NCBI GenBank assembly: GCA_028287465.1
Contig: JAQBPO010000072.1
Span: 50,638 to 114,637 of the forward strand
DNA: 64,000 nt
From: Fibrobacterota bacterium
GTDB lineage: Bacteria > Fibrobacterota > Fibrobacteria > UBA11236
Reading direction: 5' to 3'
The stretch's first letter is position 1. Each line of letters starts with the position of its first letter. The translations under genes were made by a program, and so were the position numbers. The notes beneath the pieces are model-generated. The model worked only from the letters and a program-made list of their open reading frames with translations. It was not told where the DNA came from and did no database searches. Below are positions 34,447 to 41,976 of the stretch, one piece after another.

Positions 34447-35780
34447 CACTCCCTTTCCAATTTGCAGGTGACGTGGAAGATGACGACCCCGGAAGCCAGA
34501 TCCTTGCGCTGCTCCGAAAGGCTTATTCCGGTAAAGCGGTGGTCCCCGGAAAGATTCTTCTGGATGGATTGCACCTGGTTCCAATCGCGGACCCAGGCGC
34601 GGAAGGAAAGTTCGGTGCTTCCGTCCGGTTGACGGTTGGCCGTGAGACCATCGATACCGGCCTCGCGCGGCAGGGCGGATGCGATGGCTCCCAGTACCGA
34701 GCCCCAGTCCATGGCGCCGTGCCAAAGCGGCCGCAAATCCCCGACGGCCCCTTCCATACGGACCTTCTCGAAGCGAAGGGCGCGGATGGAGTCCACTTGT
34801 TCCTGGTACGCCGAAGCCTTGGATTTGAGCGCACGGAGCTGGGTTTGGGATGCGTGGATGGCGATCCAGAAGGCAATCGATGTCAGGGCGCAAACGGCCA
34901 GGGTAGCTCCAACCGCCAGGATGAACCTGAACCGGGTCCGGATGGTTTCATTTCGCCGGCGCGCCTCCGCGGCCACCCGGTTATGCGCCGCGAAATCGCG
35001 TTGCCGCGCGGCCTGGGCCAGGCCCAAGTGAAGCAGCCAGGTATTGGGATCCGTGTCCGTTCCTTTGGCGTCGGGCGCGGATCCGTTTCCATTCCCTGAA
35101 GCCCCGGACAACTCGAAGGCTTCCGCGCGCAGGTCCTGGATCGCGGCGCCGTCCCAAAGGGGATCACCCTTGGCCAGATAGGTCTTGAGGGGCGGGGCTC
35201 CATTTCGGCCTTGGCCGGATGCGAACTCCCTGTGGCGGCGCAGGCGAACCCAGGCCTTGGCGCCGGCGGCCTCGCCCACCCGCAATACGTGGAACGGCGA
35301 ACCGTTCACGAAAAGCAGGGAGTAGCAGAATCGTTTCCCGCCGTAAAGCATCTGGAAATTCTGCTCGCTCTTTTCCGTCGCGACCAGATCGCCCAGGGCC
35401 TCGATGGCGAGCTCAAGGGAAAGTCCCGAGTCCATGCCTTCCTGGCCCGCCGCCGGGGCCGTCTGATCGATGAGATCGACGAAGACCCGGTGGTTGGATC
35501 CCAGGTTGGTGTCCTCCACGAATTGGATATGCCATCCGCCGATCCGGTATTTATCCTTGCGCGGACCCAGGCTTTCGGCAAGAGCCTCCTCGACCTGGCG
35601 ATCCCCGACCGACTCGCCGAAGGGCATGCGGATGTCCAGATGGATATAGGGCTGGGAAGCGAGACCTTCCGCGACCATACCGGTCTTGTTGATCCAGGCG
35701 CCGTCAACCGCCATGTCCTCGGAGGAGCGCCTTCGCAATTCCAATTTGTTCTCCCGGACGTGGAAGAGGGCATGGCCCAA
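34446..35780 (-). CDS. PilM-PilN/GspL-like fusion protein
   Basis: The N-terminal 280 residues look like a diverged actin-like cytoplasmic domain of the PilM/GspL kind (VFVDLIDQTAP, SLELAIEALGDLVATE, LLFVNGSPFHVLRVG). One transmembrane helix (FILAVGATLAVCALTSIAFWIAI) follows, then a coiled coil and a PilN-type periplasmic domain (MDWGSVLGAIASALPREAGIDGL, ELSFRAWVRDWNQVQSIQKNL). This order is that of GspL, or of PilM fused to PilN. The start is unclear: TTG 35780 is the first recognised codon, but the frame stays open and plausible (SSHLVSTHIRG) another 14 codons upstream without an ATG or GTG. It begins about 44 bases after the MerR-type gene. Confidence 0.72.
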   Translation of the reverse strand: MGHALFHVRENKLELRRRSSEDMAVDGAWINKTGMVAEGLASQPYIHLDIRMPFGESVGDRQVEEALAESLGPRKDKYRIGGWHIQFVEDTNLGSNHRVFVDLIDQTAPAAGQEGMDSGLSLELAIEALGDLVATEKSEQNFQMLYGGKRFCYSLLFVNGSPFHVLRVGEAAGAKAWVRLRRHREFASGQGRNGAPPLKTYLAKGDPLWDGAAIQDLRAEAFELSGASGNGNGSAPDAKGTDTDPNTWLLHLGLAQAARQRDFAAHNRVAAEARRRNETIRTRFRFILAVGATLAVCALTSIAFWIAIHASQTQLRALKSKASAYQEQVDSIRALRFEKVRMEGAVGDLRPLWHGAMDWGSVLGAIASALPREAGIDGLTANRQPDGSTELSFRAWVRDWNQVQSIQKNLSGDHRFTGISLSEQRKDLASGVVIFHVTCKLERE

Positions 35781-35824
35781 CCCTCGGATATGGGTGGAAA
35801 CCAGATGGGAGGAGGGAAGCAGGT

Positions 35825-36463
35825 TCAGGGGGCGGCACTCCCGGAAGAGGCAAGCGCCGCCAGAAGGGACTGGAGTTCTTGCTTCACGCGCCGGAGCTCT
35901 TCGCGCAGACGGGCTGCGGCTTCTCCTCCGTCCCCGGCATGCGAGGTTTCATCTTCGCTCGCCATCCCGGGTCTGGAGGAGTCCCTCTCGCCGGAAAGGC
36001 CGGATCCATTGAACTCCGCCGAGGCTTCCCCATCATGGTCGAATCCGGCACGCCCTGCCAGGGTCTCGCCGGTGAAGGCCGCCTCGACGGGACCGGCGAC
36101 GGGTCGTTCGTATTCCGTTGTCTCGATCGCATTTGCCGCCGCGACCGGAGCGGGAGTCGCGGGCACGCGCAACAAGGTGAGCTGGCCGTCGAGGTCCGAC
36201 ATGTTCGCGTCCGCCATCTTCTTCTTGGCGCCGGGAATGGTGTACATCTCCTCGTAAAGCAGGTATTTGATGTACCGGATGATCTTGATTTCCTTGGCCC
36301 GGTAGGCCCGGTTCCCGGACCGGTTCTTCTTCGGGCGCAATTGGGGGAATTCCGATTCCCAATAGCGGAGCACATGCTGCTCCAGGCCGGTCATCGCGCA
36401 GACTTCCGATATCGAATAGTAGAGCTTGCCCTCCTCGAGCCTCTTCAAGTTCGCTTTGGTCAT
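35825..36463 (-). CDS. MerR-family transcriptional regulator
   Basis: Residues 14-85 form a MerR winged helix-turn-helix: YYSISEVCAMTGLEQHVLRYWESEFPQL in outline, then NRAYRAKEIKIIRYIKYLL. The C-terminal region lacks the cysteines or drug-binding fold of MerR sensors and is instead an Ala/Gly/Glu-rich linker ending in a short coiled coil (REELRRVKQELQSLLAAL). This resembles the short MerR-like regulators found next to division and ribosome genes. It lies between plsY (ATGA overlap) and the filament genes, so it may regulate that operon; that is inference. Confidence 0.88.
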   Translation of the reverse strand: MTKANLKRLEEGKLYYSISEVCAMTGLEQHVLRYWESEFPQLRPKKNRSGNRAYRAKEIKIIRYIKYLLYEEMYTIPGAKKKMADANMSDLDGQLTLLRVPATPAPVAAANAIETTEYERPVAGPVEAAFTGETLAGRAGFDHDGEASAEFNGSGLSGERDSSRPGMASEDETSHAGDGGEAAARLREELRRVKQELQSLLAALASSGSAAP

Positions 36464-37086
36464 GCGGGTTTGCTCCCTATCTTGTTTTCGGTCCCCTGCG
36501 CCAGGCGCGCGATATTGGCGCGATGGCGGTAAAGCACGAACAATCCCACCAGGATGGCCACCGTGAGAACGGGATACAATCCGACATCGCGCCGGAAACG
36601 GGCCTCAAGCAGGATCCCCAAAGGCATTACGATCGCCGCGGTGATGGAACCCAGGCTCACGAAACGGGTCTTGGCGACCACGGCGGCCCAGGCGATGAGT
36701 CCCGCCAGGGCGCTCATGGGGGTGAAATAGAGGAATACGCCGAATCCGGTGAGTACGCCCTTGCCGCCCTTGAAGGAAGCGAAAACGGTGAAGGAATGCC
36801 CTACAACCGCCATCAGGCCGGCCGCCAGGGCCCAATCCACGGACCGGGTCAGGTATACGGCCAGCCAGGCGGCCAGGGTCCCTTTTCCCGCATCGAGGAC
36901 GGCCACCGGCAAAGCCGGTTTCCATCCCAGGGTTCGCCAGACATTGGTCATGCCTGGGTTGCCGCTGCCGACCTTGGTGATGTCCACGCCATGGAGCCGC
37001 GCCACCCAGGCGGCGAAAGGAAGCGAACCCAGGAAATACGCGGCCACCATGGCAACGCCGATCCTCATGCCCGCGGACTCCATCAT
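36460..37086 (-). CDS. plsY: Acyl-phosphate:glycerol-3-phosphate acyltransferase
   Basis: PlsY is a membrane enzyme that moves an acyl group from acyl-phosphate to glycerol-3-phosphate, the first step of phospholipid synthesis. The 208-residue protein has several transmembrane helices and the three active-site motifs: GSGNPGMTNVWR, LDAGKG and GHSFTVFASFKGGKG. Its ATG 37086 overlaps the der stop (TAATG), and its stop overlaps the MerR start, giving a tightly packed der-plsY-merR group. Length and motifs are normal. Confidence 0.95.
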   Translation of the reverse strand: MMESAGMRIGVAMVAAYFLGSLPFAAWVARLHGVDITKVGSGNPGMTNVWRTLGWKPALPVAVLDAGKGTLAAWLAVYLTRSVDWALAAGLMAVVGHSFTVFASFKGGKGVLTGFGVFLYFTPMSALAGLIAWAAVVAKTRFVSLGSITAAIVMPLGILLEARFRRDVGLYPVLTVAILVGLFVLYRHRANIARLAQGTENKIGSKPA

Positions 37087-38750
37087 TACTTCGCGTCCTC
37101 GTTGCTCGGGATTTCATCCTCCCAGAAATCGTCGTCATCGCTATCGCCGGGCTTCGGCTCCTCTTCCGGTTTACCGATTGGAGGGGTCGACGCCGCGGGT
37201 TTTCCCTTGAGGCCTGGAGCCTTGGGCTTCCGGACCGGGGTTTCACCCTCCTCTTCCTCTTCATCCGGTTCGGACCTGACGGTCGTCCTTTCGACGGTCT
37301 TCGACTCGTAGGATGCCTCTTTCTCGAAGGCCTCGAATTCGGGAGAGCTGACTTCTTCGTCGAGCCATTCTTCCTTGAGTTCGGAGGGCACGTCCCCCCA
37401 ATTGATCCAGGTCTGGAGATCCTCGTCGGTACGCAGCTTGAAACGGCTGCGGAACCAGATACGCAAAGGGGCGCCGTCCAATTGGAAATGCTTATAGGCC
37501 TGGCGGCGCAGGTACCGGACGTAGCTGACCATGACGCGCTCCGGCGCACCGACCTCTATGGCCAGGGCGGGAGGGTTAACGAGCACCTGGCAGCAACGGG
37601 TCATGATGACCGGACCCAGGGAGGTGGCCGGATGGGGATGGTTGGCGATGACCTCCTCGAAGAATTTGATCACGTTGTCCCGACCGAGCACCCGGCTCAG
37701 GTTGGCCTTCACCTTGATGATTTCCTCGAGAACGCGAATCAGGCGTTTGCCCGTGAGCGCCGAGGTGGAGAGGAAGGGGTAATCCTCGAGTTCCGGGATC
37801 TTGTCCCGGATCGCCTTCACGACCTTGTCGAAGGTCTTGCTGTCCGGCTCCATCACGTCCCATTTGTTCAGGGTGATGATGAGGCCCTTGCCGACCTCCT
37901 GGATCAGGGAGCAGATGCGATAGTCCTGGATTTCCATGCCCCGCTTGGCGTCCACGAGCAGAACGCAAACATCGCTGCGACGGATGGCTTCCAGGGCGCG
38001 CATGTTGGAGAAGTATTCCACTTCATCCTTGACGCGGGCCTTTCGGCGTAGGCCGGCGGTGTCGGTGAGGACGATTTTGTGGCCCCCCCATTCGAATTCC
38101 GTATCGATGGCGTCCCGGGTGGTCCCGGCGATTTCCGAGGTGATGACGCGGTTTTCGCCGACCAGGGCGTTGACCATGGTGCTCTTGCCCGCATTGGGCC
38201 GGCCCAAGATGGCCACGCGGATCTTGTTTTCCTTGGGGATGTGCCTCGGCTTGGTGGGCAGCTTTTCCAGCACGAGGTCCAGCAGGTCGGCCACGTTATC
38301 GCCCTGCAGGGCCGAGATGGGAAAGGGCTCGCCCAGACCGAGGGACCAGTATTGCGAGGCTTCCAGGGCGACGGAGCGGGATTCCGCCTTGTTCACGACC
38401 AGGATGGTCGGACGGCCGGTTTTCTGCATGAGGCGCGCGAAGACCATGTCCATTTCCGTGATGCCGACCCGACCATCGACGAGGAAAAGGACCAGATCCG
38501 CTTCCTCCACCGCGACCAGGATCTGGTCCCGGACCGAGGAGTTGAGGGCGTCGAGATCCTTGGAAAGGAAGCCTCCCGTATCGACCACCTGAAAGTGTAC
38601 TCCGCTCCACTCGGCGATTTGATAATGCCGGTCGCGGGTGACGCCTTCCCGATTCGCGACGACGGCGGCCCTACGCCCCAGGACGCGGTTGAAAAAGCTG
38701 GACTTGCCCACATTGGGCCGGCCCACGATAACGACGGTTGCAAGATTCAT
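37086..38750 (-). CDS. der: Ribosome-assembly GTPase Der (EngA) with long acidic tail
   Basis: Der has two GTPase domains in tandem and a KH-like domain, and acts in assembly of the 50S ribosomal subunit. Both G1 motifs are present (GRPNVGKSS and GRPNAGKST), with DTGGF and DTAG G3 motifs, NKAE and NKWD G4 motifs. The KH-like domain ends near residue 460. The protein then continues with about 90 residues of Glu/Asp/Pro/Lys-rich low-complexity sequence (DEEEEEGE, SDDDDFWEDE), longer than in most homologues. It is divergent from the PHP-domain gene across a 68-base gap. Confidence 0.96.
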   Translation of the reverse strand: MNLATVVIVGRPNVGKSSFFNRVLGRRAAVVANREGVTRDRHYQIAEWSGVHFQVVDTGGFLSKDLDALNSSVRDQILVAVEEADLVLFLVDGRVGITEMDMVFARLMQKTGRPTILVVNKAESRSVALEASQYWSLGLGEPFPISALQGDNVADLLDLVLEKLPTKPRHIPKENKIRVAILGRPNAGKSTMVNALVGENRVITSEIAGTTRDAIDTEFEWGGHKIVLTDTAGLRRKARVKDEVEYFSNMRALEAIRRSDVCVLLVDAKRGMEIQDYRICSLIQEVGKGLIITLNKWDVMEPDSKTFDKVVKAIRDKIPELEDYPFLSTSALTGKRLIRVLEEIIKVKANLSRVLGRDNVIKFFEEVIANHPHPATSLGPVIMTRCCQVLVNPPALAIEVGAPERVMVSYVRYLRRQAYKHFQLDGAPLRIWFRSRFKLRTDEDLQTWINWGDVPSELKEEWLDEEVSSPEFEAFEKEASYESKTVERTTVRSEPDEEEEEGETPVRKPKAPGLKGKPAASTPPIGKPEEEPKPGDSDDDDFWEDEIPSNEDAK

Positions 38751-38818
38751 GGCGGGAAATTTATACCTTCATTAAGTTATTGGCAATGCTCAGGTTATAA
38801 AATACATTTGAAACGCGT

Positions 38819-39607
38819 ATGAGCGGCAATCCCAATCCGATTCCACCCCTAGGCGCCCCCCCAACGCCCCGGTCCCGCGTCAAATTCGATTTTCACATGC
38901 ACACCTTGGACGATCCATTCGATCACCATGTGTACCATACGGTTTTCGAACTTTTGGACAAGGCCACCGTGCTCCATTACGATGCCTTGGCCATAACCCT
39001 GCATACCCGCCAATTTCACAGCCGGGATGCGGAAAAATATGCTGAGGACAGGGGCATTATCCTCATCCCGGGGGTGGAACAGGACATCGAGGAAAGCCAT
39101 GTCCTCCTCATCAATTTCCCTAAGGAAGCTTCCGAAGGCATCCGGTCCTTCGCGGATCTGGCCAGGGTAAAGGCGGAATTGGCCCGATCGGGTGCTCCTG
39201 AATCCCTGGTCATAGCCCCTCATCCCTTCTTTCCCAGCGGCGTCGCCCTCAAAGAGAAATTCTGGGAGCATAAAGAGCTTTTCGATGCGATCGAGGTTTC
39301 GGGTTTCTACCATCGCCGCTGGGACCCCAACCAGAGGGCCAGGGAGGCCGCGGAAAAGCTCGGACTGCCTCTGGTGGGCAACTCGGACACCCACACCCTC
39401 GAGCAATTCGGCAAGACCTGGAGCGAGGTGGAGAGCGATAAAGACCCGGTCAGCATCCTCCGGGCCATCAAAGCCGGCAAGGCCGTGGTAAAGGGCCGCT
39501 CGTTGGCCGTCGGGGAGATGGGCGTCATCGGTTGGAAGGTGATCGCCAGGGGCTACATGAAATGGATCAATTATAAACGGACGCGGGGGTGGCAACCCGT
39601 GCCCTGA
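38819..39607 (+). CDS. PHP-domain metal-dependent phosphoesterase
   Basis: PHP-domain proteins are metal-dependent phosphoesterases. The family ligands are visible: HMHT in FDFHMHTLDDPF, then the ALAITLHTRQF segment, GVEQDI, the conserved APHPFFP and GNSDTHTLEQFG. At 262 residues it fits stand-alone PHP proteins such as YciV relatives, though the exact substrate (RNA 3' end, nucleoside phosphate) is unknown. The start is the ATG at 38819. No signal peptide is seen, so it is cytoplasmic. Confidence 0.85.
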   Translation: MSGNPNPIPPLGAPPTPRSRVKFDFHMHTLDDPFDHHVYHTVFELLDKATVLHYDALAITLHTRQFHSRDAEKYAEDRGIILIPGVEQDIEESHVLLINFPKEASEGIRSFADLARVKAELARSGAPESLVIAPHPFFPSGVALKEKFWEHKELFDAIEVSGFYHRRWDPNQRAREAAEKLGLPLVGNSDTHTLEQFGKTWSEVESDKDPVSILRAIKAGKAVVKGRSLAVGEMGVIGWKVIARGYMKWINYKRTRGWQPVP

Positions 39608-39744
39608 GACCCAATACCCTCTTGAACGCTCCTCCGTCCTTGCTTGGAAGGTGGAAATACCGAATCGCCGGAAATCCCTTTTCCAAAGGAGTTTCACCAA
39701 GGCCCGGTTTCCCTTCCCGTCTAATTTGGGGGCGGAGAATCCCA

Positions 39745-41088
39745 ATGCCCCTTCCCAACCGTCCTGAGAGTCGCGGATCCTTGTCCTGGAAATCCAGCCA
39801 ATCCCGGTCCTTTCCGGTTCTGCTCAAGGTCCTTGTCGCCTCCATCCTTGCGGGCCTGGATCCGGTTTCGGCCGGTTCCCTTTCCGGCCGCATTTTGGAT
39901 ACTGCCGGCAAACCCGTTCCCGGTGCGGCCATCACCCTGGACCAAAGCGGCATCTCCGTCGTCACCGATGCCCAAGGCCGCTTTTCCCTCACGACAACGG
40001 GCTTCGGGCACTCTTATTCCGATACCGATCCCGACCGTTCCCTGATCCCATTCCCGGATCCCGGAGCGGGTCAAGTCCTTGCCTTCTCCGGCCGGGGTCG
40101 GGAGGAAATCGAATTCCGTGACGGCCATTTCGATTTCGGCGGGCGGAGTCTGGAAAAACCGGTTTCAAAGTCCTTCCTGACCGCGGGTCGCCACGGCATG
40201 GGTGCCGCCAAACGGGCCGCCTGGAACGATACCCTCGCCATCGGCAAATCGGCATACCTCACCCGGCGCGTGGTACCGGCGGGTCCGGACGCCGCCATGG
40301 GCGACATCGTTCTATATCCGGCATTCACGGGTACCCCGGACAAGTTCCTCGGTTTCGATCAGTACCATTTCACCCTGGAGGGAAAGCCGTGCCTGGTCGT
40401 CGTCCCCAAAAAGCCGAGAGCCGGAAACCCCTGGATCTGGCGGACCTATTTCTGGAACCATAAACCGCTTTTCGACAGCATCATGTGCGCGAACGGGTAT
40501 TACCTCGCCTTCATGGACGCGCCCAACCTCTTCGGCTCCCCGACCGCCATGTCCTTGATGGATTCCTTCCATGCCCATCTCGTCGGGAAGTACGGATTGA
40601 GCAAAAAGGCCAACCTTCTGGGCATCAGCCGCGGCGGCCTGTACGTTTACAACTGGGCCGCCCGGAACCTGGACATGGTTTCGACCATCTACAGCGACGG
40701 CGCCGTGATGGATTTCGTCAGCTGGCCCTGTGGAGGTTACGGGACGGGGACGGGAAGCGCCGGGGACTGGACCTTGTTGAAAGCGGAATACGGATTCGGC
40801 TCGGATGCCGCTGCCAAGGCCTATCGGGGTAATCCCTATCAGAACATGAAACCCCTCGCCTTGGCGAAAATCCCGATCATCCATGTCTACGGGGAAACGG
40901 ACATGGTGGTGCCTCCGATGGAGAACGGCCTGCGCGCCAACGACTCCCTCAAGGCCTATGGCTGGCGGATGCGGTTATTGGCCAAACCCAATACCGGTCA
41001 TACCCACGGGGTCACCGCGGCGGATGGGGGCCTGCCGGGGCAATTGGACACCTTGGTCCGGTTCGTTTTGGGCAATACCAGCTACTGA
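39745..41088 (+). CDS. Secreted alpha/beta hydrolase with carboxypeptidase-regulatory-like domain
   Basis: I start at ATG 39745, where GGAG at 39735-39738 precedes it and a signal peptide follows (FPVLLKVLVASILAGLDPVSA), giving 447 residues. Residues about 45-85 resemble a carboxypeptidase-regulatory-like beta domain (SGRILDTAGKPVPGAAITL, VVTDAQGRFSLTT). The rest is an alpha/beta hydrolase with catalytic candidates Ser295 in LLGISRGG, Asp386 in YGETDMVVPP and His419 in NTGHTHG. The order suits an esterase or polysaccharide-active enzyme secreted to the periplasm or beyond. An earlier in-frame ATG at 39589 lies inside the preceding gene and precedes the signal peptide, so I reject it. Confidence 0.8.
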   Translation: MPLPNRPESRGSLSWKSSQSRSFPVLLKVLVASILAGLDPVSAGSLSGRILDTAGKPVPGAAITLDQSGISVVTDAQGRFSLTTTGFGHSYSDTDPDRSLIPFPDPGAGQVLAFSGRGREEIEFRDGHFDFGGRSLEKPVSKSFLTAGRHGMGAAKRAAWNDTLAIGKSAYLTRRVVPAGPDAAMGDIVLYPAFTGTPDKFLGFDQYHFTLEGKPCLVVVPKKPRAGNPWIWRTYFWNHKPLFDSIMCANGYYLAFMDAPNLFGSPTAMSLMDSFHAHLVGKYGLSKKANLLGISRGGLYVYNWAARNLDMVSTIYSDGAVMDFVSWPCGGYGTGTGSAGDWTLLKAEYGFGSDAAAKAYRGNPYQNMKPLALAKIPIIHVYGETDMVVPPMENGLRANDSLKAYGWRMRLLAKPNTGHTHGVTAADGGLPGQLDTLVRFVLGNTSY

Positions 41089-41097
41089 GACCGCGCG

Positions 41098-41958
41098 TCA
41101 GAAGAACGAAGCGCCGATTCCGAGCATGACGCAAAAGCTGACGGCGATGTTGGCGAGAAAGAAATCCTGATTCATGGAATCCAGCGAGGCGCTGCGCCGG
41201 TAAAGGTGGAGGTAAGCCAGCATGGCCGCCACCAGAACCAGGCTGACCCAATAGGCGACTCCCAGCCCGCCATACCAACCAAGCCCCCCAAGTACGACCC
41301 ACATGGCCAGGTGCGAAAGCTTCGAAACCCAAAGCGCCCCTTTCACTCCAAGCCTGACGACCATGGAATGAAGGCCCTTCGAGCGATCGAATTCATGGTC
41401 CTGGGTGGCGTAGATGATGTCGAATCCGGCGATCCACAGGAGCAGGGCCAGGCAGAGAAGGATGGGTTCCCATGCGAACGCTCCGCGCACGGCGATCCAG
41501 GCGCCGACGGGGGAAATGCCGATGGCCAGCCCCAGGAAGAAATGCGACAAGGAAGTGAACCGCTTGGTGATGGAGTATCCGCATACCGCGAGCAAGGTGG
41601 GCAAGGACAAAGCGAAGGCCAGGGGGTTGACGAACCAGGTGGCGCCCACGAAAACGATCGCATTCAGGAGGAGGAAACCGAGGACCTGGGTCCTGCTGAG
41701 GATTCCCGCGGGCAGATGGCGCCGGGCGGTGCGGGGATTTTCCCGGTCGATGTCGGCATCGATAAGGCGGTTGAAGGCCATGGCCGCATTGCGGCAGGTG
41801 ACCATGCAAAGGACGATGAGCAGGAAAGCGCGGAGCGTTGGAAGGCCGTCGGCCGCCCAGACCATGGAGGCAAGGGCGAAGGGCATGGCGAACAAGGTAT
41901 GCGAAAACCGGACGAGCCCCAGGTAGTTCCTGAGATTCAGGGATTGGGCGATGGACAT
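41098..41958 (-). CDS. UbiA-family prenyltransferase, probable menaquinone pathway
   Basis: UbiA-type enzymes attach a polyprenyl chain to an aromatic acceptor in quinone synthesis. The 286-residue integral membrane protein has eight or nine hydrophobic segments and the two metal/diphosphate motifs: NRLIDADIDRENPRTA (first Asp-rich) and YATQDHEFDRSKGLHS (second). The first motif (NR-x-D-x-D-x-x-N-P-RT) is that of the 4-hydroxybenzoate-like and MqnP type. With ubiX and ubiE about 4 kb upstream on the same strand, I infer a role in menaquinone synthesis by the futalosine route, but no other mqn gene is here. It is convergent with the hydrolase gene. Confidence 0.82.
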   Translation of the reverse strand: MSIAQSLNLRNYLGLVRFSHTLFAMPFALASMVWAADGLPTLRAFLLIVLCMVTCRNAAMAFNRLIDADIDRENPRTARRHLPAGILSRTQVLGFLLLNAIVFVGATWFVNPLAFALSLPTLLAVCGYSITKRFTSLSHFFLGLAIGISPVGAWIAVRGAFAWEPILLCLALLLWIAGFDIIYATQDHEFDRSKGLHSMVVRLGVKGALWVSKLSHLAMWVVLGGLGWYGGLGVAYWVSLVLVAAMLAYLHLYRRSASLDSMNQDFFLANIAVSFCVMLGIGASFF

Positions 41959-41976
41959 GCGCCTGAAAGTAGCATT

